Notes: generated by a model from the sequence alone, not told the origin. A stretch of DNA of 6,539 nucleotides from Candidatus Zixiibacteriota bacterium (GCA_022866585.1 JALHUP010000109.1:1-6539); one strand, 5' to 3'; positions 1-5,221 are shown, counted from the first letter of the stretch. Program-made: numbers and translations.

Positions 1-536
1 AAAAGTTGATTCTTGGGAAAATTTTCCTCACTCACCTCGAAATTGTTCCCTGCCGGTGCTCCATAAAAATTCATTTTTTGGGCAAAAATGTCGATATCTC
101 CATTTCTTTCATCTTCCCAAACTGCAACAAAATTTCTGTCATCGAACATGGAGACGCAAGGAAACTTCTGATTAAATGTGCCGGGATAATTTTCGTTATT
201 TACTTGCATATCCGAGATATTAGCAATAAAGGTCTGCCTCTTGGTCAAATTCGATTTTTCTGCGAAATTTAGATGGGAATTTGCCTGCCGACTTTTTTCA
301 AATGAATTCGAGCTTCTTTTTAGAAAACTATATCTTGTGTCCGCTCCAAGGTTTGCAGTAAATGATGATAATCTCTTTTTAAGAATATCGGTGGAGGTAT
401 ATCCGAATTTCTCTAACCCCGTTCGCGCTTGAAGAAGCTGGTCAATGGATAATCGAAATCCATCCAAATTACCTCCCCAAATAGTGGAACAAAATATCGA
501 AAGAAAAACAAATAAGAAAAGAAACTTTGCCTTCAT
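1..536 (-). CDS. Secreted protein with a WEDxRNGDxDI-type beta-repeat module (5' part only; runs off the left edge)
   Basis: The minus frame is open from the ATG at 534-536 to base 1, giving 178 codons without a stop. Residues 1-21 look like a Sec signal peptide: the start MKAK is followed by a run rich in F and L, then CSTIWGG. Residues 22-110 are polar with no recognised domain. From about residue 125 comes a module containing FVAVWEDERNGDIDIFAQ (136-153), then a G-x-P-x-G turn and FEVSE. This pattern occurs as tandem beta-rich units, probably propeller blades, in large exported proteins of environmental bacteria, so more units are expected beyond the edge. The ATG is the only usable start, because the first in-frame stop upstream is reached with no ATG, GTG or TTG in between. 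No clear Shine-Dalgarno is visible. The function is unknown; a surface or extracellular role is inferred. Confidence 0.72.
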   Translation of the reverse strand, partial: MKAKFLFLFVFLSIFCSTIWGGNLDGFRLSIDQLLQARTGLEKFGYTSTDILKKRLSSFTANLGADTRYSFLKRSSNSFEKSRQANSHLNFAEKSNLTKRQTFIANISDMQVNNENYPGTFNQKFPCVSMFDDRNFVAVWEDERNGDIDIFAQKMNFYGAPAGNNFEVSEENFPKNQL

Positions 537-634
537 CTTAGAAGAGCCCCTTTTTGATTTTCCAACTCTATTGCTCCAAACTTCGGACTTTCAAAACATT
601 GAACGATTTTTCACCAAGCTTTATTTAAAGTATG

Positions 635-650
635 CGTATACATTTATACG
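635..650. promoter_or_regulatory. Short dyad CGTATA-N4-TATACG, possible operator
   Basis: Six-base arms CGTATA (635-640) and TATACG (645-650) flank CATT. It lies about 100 bases upstream of the minus-strand exported-protein start and about 25 bases from the longer dyad at 674-699. An operator role is inferred from position and symmetry only. Confidence 0.25.
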
Positions 651-673
651 AATTTGTGCAAAAGATGTGCCAT

Positions 674-699
674 TGGTATGAACTACGTGGTTCATACCA
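674..699. promoter_or_regulatory. Perfect 10-base inverted repeat, candidate operator
   Basis: Arms TGGTATGAAC (674-683) and GTTCATACCA (690-699) are exact reverse complements around TACGTG. No T-run follows on either strand, so it does not look like an intrinsic terminator. Its position about 140 bases upstream of the exported-protein start would suit a dimeric-regulator site, but it could equally be a copy of a dispersed palindromic repeat. Confidence 0.4.
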
Positions 700-957
700 T
701 CGCCCAAAGATTTTCCTGCTTTGATAAAACGGGCCATGTTCTCAATAAATTCCTTAAAAACTCCCTATTTAATATATCGTCTTCCAACCTATTAAACACA
801 ATCAAAATGAGGTTTTGAAAATGTGCCCAATCAAGACTTTTTGATTTTTTTTGAGGATTTGACTTCTGCTCCCCTACTTGTGCAATTCTGTTCATAAAGA
901 AAGCAGGGATTTGCTCATTTGAATCCGGATTTGGACAAGCTATTTTAGGGTTCCCTG

Positions 958-984
958 TTCTGGCAGGAGCTACTCCTGACAGAG
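958..984. repeat. Hairpin repeat around CAGGAG-CTA-CTCCTG
   Basis: The arms CAGGAG (964-969) and CTCCTG (973-978) close a three-base loop. After one G/A mismatch the stem continues with CTG (960-962) against CAG (980-982) and two further pairs. It abuts the hairpin at 985-1008, and the pair looks like one compound dispersed repeat. Confidence 0.45.
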
Positions 985-1008
985 GTGTCAGGTCTTTTGA
1001 CCTGACAC
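985..1008. repeat. Strong hairpin (10-base stem, TTTT loop) downstream of the RNase H/TPR gene
   Basis: GTGTCAGGTC (985-994) pairs perfectly with GACCTGACAC (999-1008) around TTTT. Read on the minus strand it begins about 29 bases after the stop codon of the RNase H/TPR gene, so it could stall polymerase or protect the mRNA 3' end. No T-tract follows in that direction, so it is not a canonical Rho-independent terminator. A second pairing, CACAACA (1006-1012) with TGTTGTG (1022-1028), overlaps its distal arm by three bases, so the two structures compete. Confidence 0.5.
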
Positions 1009-1036
1009 AACATGAAGTTATTGTTGTGAGGATTTT

Positions 1037-2350
1037 TCAGTTTTTCAACTGTTCGTTTGTGATCGAAGAAGCATACGCTTTTTTTCTTTCCAATCTGGAT
1101 CTTCGATATTTCAAAGATTCAAGCACCTTCCCGTAATTAAAGTTAGAAGAAAAGCAGGTGTTCATATTCAAAGATTCCACTACTTTGTCTACAATCAGCA
1201 AAGCCTGAGGATAGTCTTTTTCCTTGTGTTCGTAATACTTTGCCAGCTCCTCATAAACGTAGAAATTAAAAGGGAATTCTTCCTTTAGAAGATGGTGCCA
1301 GATGGAAGCCGCCTGTTTCATGCCTCCTGTTCTTTTATAAACGTAAGCTAAGTTTATGTATATCGCTTGGCGCCATTCGGTAGGCATATCTTTGGACAAG
1401 GCTTGCTCGAAACATGCGATGCTTTTGGGATAGTTGCCCAAACTATAGTGAAATATTCCCAGACTATATAGGTCAATTGGATCCTCTATCCCGGCAACGA
1501 CAAAATCTTGTATTGCCTGACTAATAAGAACCAAAAGACTCACCAAAGATAAAATATCATACATATTATGATGAAACACCGGTATCAGAGGATCGATTAT
1601 GCCCGACCTCAAATAGTCAAAATAAATTTGGGGAATCAAATAACTGGGAATATCAATCTCCCTTTCCACATTTAAAATCTTTTGTTCAACGTTTGCCAGA
1701 CTGCAATCTTGAATACGTCTTTTCCACAAACGCCGCGAAGAAAATAGAAGGTCCAGATGGGACCAAGCCGTGGAATCAAAATCAATGCGATTGACTATAG
1801 ACCTATTTTCTAAAAGGGGGAGGTCATAACATTTACCATTATAGCTTGCCATGGATTGGAAATTGTTTAGCTTTTCACTTACGGCAAGAAGAATCGCGGG
1901 TTCCTCATCGAAATCACGCATGAAATATTGGCTGATTATAAATTCGGAATCTTGCCCTTTGGATCCTGCGGAAAAATAGCCAATGCCCACTAAGAAAGCA
2001 TAGGTCCCAACGCCTCCTGCCAATCCGGTGGTCTCGCAGTCAATGAACGCGGTCTTTTTAAGATCGAAGGATGGTGAACAGGTAGACGTTTCGCAAGCGG
2101 AGCTTTTCGAAAAACAAAGCCGGGTTAAAACATTATTCTCATGCTCTAAACATGAAGCTAATCTGACTTTTCCATGCCTATAATCCAGATCAAATTTTTT
2201 CTCCACTAAAACAAAACTGCCATATTTATTCTGTGATACCACCCCACCGATACTCTTCTCCATTGTATCCTGCTTTTTGGGGAAAGCTTCCTCTCTTACT
2301 TTTGTCAGATTAAATCTGTCAAAGTTTCTTAGTTTATCTTCAAACTTCAT
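1037..2350 (-). CDS. YprB-type RNase H-like exonuclease domain with C-terminal TPRs
   Basis: The 437-residue protein has a DEDD-type RNase H-like fold as in Bacillus YprB (RNase_H_2 family). FIDCETTGLAGG at 102-113 supplies D104 and E106; SYNGKCYDLPLL at 169-180 carries D176; HLDLL at 198-202 carries D200; HHNMYDILSL at 260-269 supplies H261 and D265. These fit a two-metal 3'-5' exonuclease site, probably complete. About three tetratricopeptide repeats follow near 291-320, 325-357 and 361-395, suggesting a protein-binding tail. The C-terminus is basic. It is predicted cytoplasmic, with no signal peptide. The ATG at 2350 gives MKFEDKLRNF, similar to usual family N-termini, but no good Shine-Dalgarno precedes it; the ATG of residue 30 has AGGA four bases upstream and is an alternative. 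The nucleic-acid substrate is unknown. YprB often neighbours a helicase gene; none is visible here. Confidence 0.85.
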   Translation of the reverse strand: MKFEDKLRNFDRFNLTKVREEAFPKKQDTMEKSIGGVVSQNKYGSFVLVEKKFDLDYRHGKVRLASCLEHENNVLTRLCFSKSSACETSTCSPSFDLKKTAFIDCETTGLAGGVGTYAFLVGIGYFSAGSKGQDSEFIISQYFMRDFDEEPAILLAVSEKLNNFQSMASYNGKCYDLPLLENRSIVNRIDFDSTAWSHLDLLFSSRRLWKRRIQDCSLANVEQKILNVEREIDIPSYLIPQIYFDYLRSGIIDPLIPVFHHNMYDILSLVSLLVLISQAIQDFVVAGIEDPIDLYSLGIFHYSLGNYPKSIACFEQALSKDMPTEWRQAIYINLAYVYKRTGGMKQAASIWHHLLKEEFPFNFYVYEELAKYYEHKEKDYPQALLIVDKVVESLNMNTCFSSNFNYGKVLESLKYRRSRLERKKAYASSITNEQLKN

Positions 2351-2363
2351 AACTGAAGTATTT

Positions 2364-2458
2364 TGTAGGGACAGCCCTTGTGGCTGTCCGCCTTAAAATC
2401 GGGACAGGGATCTCGCTAAATCGGGATTTCGCAAAGCTCAACAAGTCCTGTCCCTACA
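2364..2458. repeat. 95-base foldback intergenic repeat with 11-base terminal inverted repeats
   Basis: The ends TGTAGGGACAG (2364-2374) and CTGTCCCTACA (2448-2458) are exact reverse complements. Inside, GGACAGCC (2369-2376) also pairs with GGCTGTCC (2382-2389) around CTTGT, and GGGACAGG (2401-2408) can pair with CCTGTCCC (2447-2454). It fills most of the gap between the PHP gene and the RNase H/TPR gene, and its left end lies only 13 bases from the ATG at 2350. It has the form of a small non-autonomous MITE-like or REP-like element; no coding capacity is seen. Confidence 0.6.
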
Positions 2459-2502
2459 TAAAACCTTCTCTCCAAAGAATAGTTTTTCAACAAGCCAATG
2501 GT

Positions 2503-3342
2503 TTACTTTGCACCAGTCTCAATTTTGATCTTTGCCTCTCTTTTCAGCTTTTCTACCAGACGATATGCTTCTTTTATGTCTTTCCCTAAATGTGAGACCT
2601 TATGAGCATCTGATCCAAAGGCTATTATTTTTACATTCATTTTGAGAGCCAAATTCAAAATTTCCAAGCCTGGAGAAAATTCTTTATGTCCCTTTCTAAG
2701 AAGTCCTGTATTTATCTCCATGCCCACATCATTTTCCACCATAAGCTCCAACACCGGTTCGACCAATCCCCGGTGTGCAATCAATATCTCTTCACCATAG
2801 AAATCTTGCCCATATTTTCTGTAAATATCCAGATGGGCGATGGCATCAAAAAGACCACTCTTTACAGCTTTACCTAAAACTTTATAGTATTCCTGGCAAA
2901 GCTCTTTTAAGCTTTTCCTTTTGAAATAACTCTCCGCCTCTTTTGAGGCGGAAATGGCAATATGATCTAAACAGTGTACCGCTCCTAAGATATAATCCAA
3001 ATCGAGTGATGCCAAATCCTTTCTCAGCCTCTCTTCTATATGTGGAGCATAGTCTACCTCCAAACCTGCTTTTACAGACAAACCCATGGGGCTATAAATT
3101 TTGTTGGCTCTTCTTACGTTCTCAATGTATCTTTCCACATTTTCTTCGCTCAAGGGAACGATCTTTCCATCTATACGCATGAAAGGATCTTCATCTTTTC
3201 TTACCGGATCTGTGTCATAGTGGGTGGTGAAACAGATTTCTTTTAAATCCAATTCCAGGGCTTTCTGACAATATTGGTCAATCGTCCCGCTTGCGTCTAG
3301 GGAATAATCGGGGTGGACGTGATAGTCAGAAAAACTTTCCAA
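2503..3342 (-). CDS. PHP-domain phosphatase, histidinol-phosphatase (HisJ/HisK) type
   Basis: From the TTG at 3342 the protein is 279 residues, close to the family's usual length. PHP metal-site motifs appear in order: DYHVH (6-10; H8, H10), FTTHYD (38-43; H41), GLEVDY (93-98; E95), GAVHCLD (120-126; H123), IAHLDIYRKYG (168-178; H170) and GSDAH (243-247; D245, H247). This layout is that of the trinuclear-metal PHP phosphoesterases that include histidinol-phosphate phosphatase, the penultimate histidine step. No other his gene is in the window, so another phosphoester substrate is possible. An in-frame ATG at 3444 would add 34 residues encoded mainly by the hairpins at 3364-3422. I prefer the TTG because GAGAG sits six bases upstream, the ATG lacks a close ribosome-binding site, and homologues begin only a few residues before DYHVH. 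Confidence 0.85.
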   Translation of the reverse strand: MESFSDYHVHPDYSLDASGTIDQYCQKALELDLKEICFTTHYDTDPVRKDEDPFMRIDGKIVPLSEENVERYIENVRRANKIYSPMGLSVKAGLEVDYAPHIEERLRKDLASLDLDYILGAVHCLDHIAISASKEAESYFKRKSLKELCQEYYKVLGKAVKSGLFDAIAHLDIYRKYGQDFYGEEILIAHRGLVEPVLELMVENDVGMEINTGLLRKGHKEFSPGLEILNLALKMNVKIIAFGSDAHKVSHLGKDIKEAYRLVEKLKREAKIKIETGAK

Positions 3343-3348
3343 AGTTTT

Positions 3349-3353
3349 CTCTC
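3349..3353 (-). promoter_or_regulatory. Shine-Dalgarno-like GAGAG deciding the PHP gene start
   Basis: On the minus strand GAGAG is followed by six bases and then TTG (3340-3342). This supports starting the PHP protein after the upstream hairpins rather than at the ATG at 3444. Confidence 0.45.
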
Positions 3354-3363
3354 GATAGCTGTT

Positions 3364-3422
3364 GTTGCGGGGTACCCCTACCCCGCAACTTATCTGGTTC
3401 AGGGTGAGGACACCCTGAACCA
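3364..3422. repeat. Two tandem strong hairpins (11- and 12-base stems, 4-base loops)
   Basis: The first hairpin is GTTGCGGGGTA (3364-3374), CCCC loop, TACCCCGCAAC (3379-3389). The second is TGGTTCAGGGTG (3395-3406), AGGA loop, CACCCTGAACCA (3411-3422). Both stems are perfect and only five bases separate them. They are 18-50 bases upstream of the preferred PHP start, where they could shape the leader mRNA. If the ATG at 3444 were used they would be translated without a stop as residues 8-27 of an unusual N-terminal extension. The paired-hairpin form resembles 958-1008, though the sequences differ. Confidence 0.65.
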
Positions 3423-3474
3423 ACAAATCAAGAAACGCTTTCATTTCTAATAGAAGGCTACCCCTTCACCCTTG

Positions 3475-3631
3475 CCCTCTCCCCCAGGAGGCTGTGTCGC
3501 AACCCTTAAAAACGCACAATTGTCATTCTGAGCGAAGCGAAGAATCTAATAGTTTCAATAAGTTAGAAAATCGAGATTCTTCGGCTAACGCCTCAGAATG
3601 ACATTATGACACAACTCCCAGGGGGAGAGGG
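3475..3631. repeat. Palindromic CCCTCTCCCCC/GGGGGAGAGGG repeat interrupted by a foldback element
   Basis: CCCTCTCCCCC (3475-3485) is the exact reverse complement of GGGGGAGAGGG (3621-3631). In the uninterrupted state these arms would flank a single A, forming an almost spacer-free palindrome. The right arm ends three bases from the stop codon of the MBL-fold gene. Read on the minus strand, the original palindrome would have sat directly after that stop, a usual place for REP-type elements. CCCTTCACCCTTG to its left may belong to the same repeat family. Confidence 0.6.
3489..3616. mobile_element. 128-base MITE-like foldback element with 6-base flanking direct repeats
   Basis: The ends are AGGCTGTGTC (3489-3498) and GACACAACT (3608-3616), the latter reading AGTTGTGTC on the other strand, so they are imperfect terminal inverted repeats. 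CCCAGG occurs directly on both sides (3483-3488 and 3617-3622), consistent with a target-site duplication. Inside is a second inverted repeat: TGTCATTCTGAG (3521-3532) against CTCAGAATGACA (3592-3603), continuing with CGAAGAATCT (3538-3547) against AGATTCTTCG (3574-3583) around an AT-rich centre. There is no open reading frame of note, so any movement would need a transposase in trans. The inner arm resembles a TCATTCTGAGCGAAGCGAAG motif that I recall as widely dispersed in environmental genomes; that is memory, not a search. Confidence 0.6.
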
Positions 3632-3634
3632 TAT

Positions 3635-4267
3635 CTACAAAAAATCTCCGGTTAGAAATGGATTATTTTTTCTTTCCTCGCCAATGGTGGATGAAGGACC
3701 ATGTCCCGGATAGATGATTAAATCATCCTCTTTGGTCAAAATTTTATCTTTAATAGAGCTGATCAATTTTTGATAGGATGAACCGGGAAAATCCGTTCTG
3801 CCGATAGAGCCACAAAAGAGAGCGTCACCTGTGAAAATCATTTTGTCAGTCAGAAGAGAAATACTACCGGGGGTGTGTCCGGGTGTATGCAACACCTCAA
3901 GCTTTATTTCACCACATTCAATAATTTCCCTATCCTCCAATAGCTTGTCTGCTTTAGTTGCGATTATTTTGTCTCCCGAGAAAATGGACAGATTCTGGTT
4001 AGGATCGTAAAGCATGGCTGAATCTTTGGAATGGATCAGAATCTCCGCTCCGGTGGCTTTCTTAAGCTGGGCTAACGCCCCGATGTGATCAACATGCCCA
4101 TGGGTGAGGATTATGTATTTTACCTTCAATTTTAATTTTTCCAGATGATCTTCGATTATTTCGAAATCTCCTCCGGGATCGATGATCACACATTGTTTAG
4201 TTTTTTCATCACCCAAAATATAGCAGTTGGTCTGAAGTTCGCCTACGGTAAGGATTTTTAAGATCAT
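3635..4267 (-). CDS. Metallo-beta-lactamase-fold hydrolase, glyoxalase II-like
   Basis: The protein is 210 residues from the ATG at 4267, normal for the short glyoxalase II-like (YcbL-type) members of this superfamily. The metal-binding motifs are complete: THGHVDH (55-61), HTPGHTPGS (127-135, with H131), FTGDALF (145-151, with D148) and YPGHGP (186-191, with H189). GSIGRTDFPGSS after D148 is characteristic of this subfamily. Thioester hydrolysis, such as of S-lactoylglutathione, is the family's best-known reaction. The C-terminal substrate-binding domain of true glyoxalase II is absent, so the substrate is uncertain. It is cytoplasmic, with no signal peptide. An in-frame ATG at 4327 would add 20 residues (MDEFSGFCRC...), but residue 21 begins the conserved MILKILTVGELQTNCYIL strand and GAGAGAGG precedes it by ten bases. 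Downstream of its stop lies the nested repeat at 3475-3631. Confidence 0.9.
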   Translation of the reverse strand: MILKILTVGELQTNCYILGDEKTKQCVIIDPGGDFEIIEDHLEKLKLKVKYIILTHGHVDHIGALAQLKKATGAEILIHSKDSAMLYDPNQNLSIFSGDKIIATKADKLLEDREIIECGEIKLEVLHTPGHTPGSISLLTDKMIFTGDALFCGSIGRTDFPGSSYQKLISSIKDKILTKEDDLIIYPGHGPSSTIGEERKNNPFLTGDFL

Positions 4268-4277
4268 GTCTGTCTGA

Positions 4278-4285
4278 CCTCTCTC
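4278..4285 (-). promoter_or_regulatory. Shine-Dalgarno GAGAGAGG deciding the MBL-fold gene start
   Basis: On the minus strand GAGAGAGG ends ten bases before the ATG at 4265-4267. It lies inside the frame of the longer alternatives (ATG at 4288 or 4327), arguing against them. Confidence 0.5.
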
Positions 4286-4320
4286 CATTGGTAAAGAACA
4301 CCGACAAAAACCAGAGAATT

Positions 4321-4430
4321 CGTCCATCGTTTATCGGTGGCGAAGCCCGTATCGTAAATCGTATCTCGGTTTCGTCTATCGTTGTCCTTTAGTCGATGAA
4401 CGATTGACGACAACTTTTTAGACGATACCT
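4321..4430. repeat. Degenerate ACGATNN heptamer array with embedded foldback
   Basis: On the minus strand this segment repeatedly reads ACGAT plus two variable bases, for example ACGATTTACGAT, ACGATAGACGA and AACGATGGACGA, broken by short non-matching stretches. It also holds an inverted repeat: TCGTCTA (4372-4378) with TAGACGA (4419-4425), and GTTGTC (4381-4386) with GACAAC (4409-4414). It lies just upstream of the MBL-fold gene and supplies the few codons of that gene's rejected N-terminal extension. No promoter is obvious within it. Confidence 0.5.
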
Positions 4431-4446
4431 AACCTACTTGTAGTGC

Positions 4447-4490
4447 CCGCCAGAGGCGGATCTGCCTATGGCAGAAGCGTAGCGAATCTA
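4447..4490. repeat. Two tandem 3-base-loop hairpins plus AGCGTAGCGAATCTA tail
   Basis: CCGCC-AGA-GGCGG (4447-4459) is followed one base later by TCTGCC-TAT-GGCAGA (4461-4475), both perfect stems. AGCGTAGCGAATCTA (4476-4490) follows, close to AGCGAAGCGAAGAATCTA at 3531-3548 inside the MITE-like element with one substitution and a three-base gap. It lies in the ogt/MBL gap; no T-run supports a terminator for ogt. Confidence 0.5.
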
Positions 4491-4535
4491 AACCTTACCC
4501 TTTTTGAACGAAACCCAATAGAAAACGAGCGAAAA

Positions 4536-5039
4536 TCAAATATTCACTCCTTCTATTTTGAGTAATTTCTTCTTAAGGCTCAGTCCACCACCATATCCAC
4601 CCAAACCGCCGTCCTCCCTGATTACTCTGTGACAAGGAATAAGTATCGGAAGAGGATTGACCCCACAGGCGGCTCCCACTGCTCTGGCTTTGTTTTTGCC
4701 TCCCGCTTGTTTCGCCAACCAACCATAACTTCTGGTTTGACCAAAGGGAATCTTCTGCATCGTTGTCCAGACTTTTTTCTGGAAATCGGTTCCGCCTTTT
4801 AAGTCGAACTCCTCTTTAAATTGAACTTTCTTCCCCGAAAAATAAGCTTTCAAATCATTTCTCAAATTAGAGAATTTTCTATTATCTTCGATCAGGGTGA
4901 TGTTTTCATCTTTTTCCAATGCAGAAATAAATTTTTCCCACGTGCTTTTGGGAAAACTTACGAAATTCAAACCTCGGTCGGTTCGGGTGGCAAGTATTTC
5001 GCCGACTGGCGACTTAAAAGTAGCATAGTAGAGTTTCAT
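4536..5039 (-). CDS. ogt: Methylated-DNA--protein-cysteine S-methyltransferase (O6-alkylguanine repair)
   Basis: The 167-residue protein transfers alkyl groups from O6-alkylguanine (and O4-alkylthymine) in DNA to its own cysteine in a single-turnover suicide reaction. The signature IPCHRVI places the acceptor at C136, followed by the GGLGGYGGGL loop. Upstream are the DNA-binding helices with FGQTRSYGWLA and ARAVGAACGVNP, where R119 is the likely base-flipping arginine finger and N128 the conserved hinge asparagine. The N-terminal domain (about 1-80) is the usual weakly conserved part. No AdaA-type or endonuclease V fusion is present, so this is a stand-alone Ogt/MGMT. The frame stays open upstream to 5093, but AAAGGAGG four bases before the ATG at 5039 fixes the start, and the extra residues would derive from the repeat at 5059-5184. 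No Ada-like regulator is visible. Confidence 0.95.
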   Translation of the reverse strand: MKLYYATFKSPVGEILATRTDRGLNFVSFPKSTWEKFISALEKDENITLIEDNRKFSNLRNDLKAYFSGKKVQFKEEFDLKGGTDFQKKVWTTMQKIPFGQTRSYGWLAKQAGGKNKARAVGAACGVNPLPILIPCHRVIREDGGLGGYGGGLSLKKKLLKIEGVNI

Positions 5040-5043
5040 CTTT

Positions 5044-5051
5044 CCTCCTTT
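5044..5051 (-). promoter_or_regulatory. ogt: Strong Shine-Dalgarno AAAGGAGG deciding the ogt start
   Basis: AAAGGAGG on the minus strand is followed by AAAG and then ATG (5037-5039). It is the best ribosome-binding site in the window and rules out the longer frame to 5093, in which it would itself be coding. Confidence 0.8.
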
Positions 5052-5058
5052 CATAAAG

Positions 5059-5221
5059 ATCGATGCTCGTCCTACGGATTTCGCTTCGCTCAATAACGAA
5101 GCTCGTCATTCGAATCTCGAGGCTCGAACATTTCTTTGTCCAATCAGGTGTTCCAGCTTCTCACTTCGAGCATCTAGCATCGATACGAGTTTCGCTAACG
5201 TTAAACGAACTTCGAGAAGTT
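5059..5221. repeat. Foldback-rich repeat between lipA and ogt
   Basis: ATCGATGCT (5059-5067) pairs exactly with AGCATCGAT (5176-5184), and GATGCTCG (5062-5069) alternatively with CGAGCATC (5167-5174). Smaller arms nest inside or beside them: GCTTCG (5083-5088) with CGAAGC (5097-5102), and AACTTC (5208-5213) with GAAGTT (5216-5221), the last overlapping the lipA stop codon. The segment is rich in TCGA/CGAA words. It also carries GAGCGAAGCGAA on the minus strand (5080-5091), identical to 3530-3541 on the plus strand. It fills nearly the whole gap; no clear promoter or T-tailed terminator is seen. Confidence 0.5.

Larger units (their letters stand above)
537..1036. other. Gene-poor 500-base gap with dyads and hairpins
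   Basis: This stretch separates the exported-protein gene from the RNase H/TPR gene. I see no convincing gene in it on either strand. The longest minus-strand frame (692-895, 67 codons) and a 38-codon frame starting at 737 overlap each other and lack ribosome-binding sites. The gap holds two dyad-symmetric sites toward the exported-protein gene (635-650 and 674-699) and a hairpin cluster beside the RNase H/TPR gene (958-1028). The promoter of the exported-protein gene must lie here or close by, but no -35/-10 pair stands out. Confidence 0.6.

Noticed and set aside
6..681. Plus-strand frames across the left end
   Set aside because: They are antisense to the exported-protein gene, which has a signal peptide and a recognisable beta-module. 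The plus frames show no motif.
621..737. A 38-codon minus-strand frame starting MARFIKAGKSLGDGMNHVVH
   Set aside because: Its composition is plausible for a protein, but it is very short, has no well-spaced Shine-Dalgarno, and spans both dyads. Not supported as a gene without conservation.
692..895. A 67-codon minus-strand frame in the 500-base gap
   Set aside because: There is no ribosome-binding site, no recognisable motif, its stop falls inside the palindrome at 674-699, and another frame overlaps it. It is most likely chance; a decayed gene remnant cannot be excluded.
985..1008. Intrinsic terminator for the RNase H/TPR gene
   Set aside because: The stem is strong, but in the gene's direction it is followed by CTCTGTCAGG rather than a T-run.
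3475..3631. CRISPR or tandem-repeat array
   Set aside because: The repeats are inverted and nested, with no regularly spaced direct repeats.
5040..5093. N-terminal extension of Ogt to the upstream ATG
   Set aside because: AAAGGAGG four bases before the ATG at 5039 and the normal family length support the shorter protein. The extension is encoded by repeat DNA.
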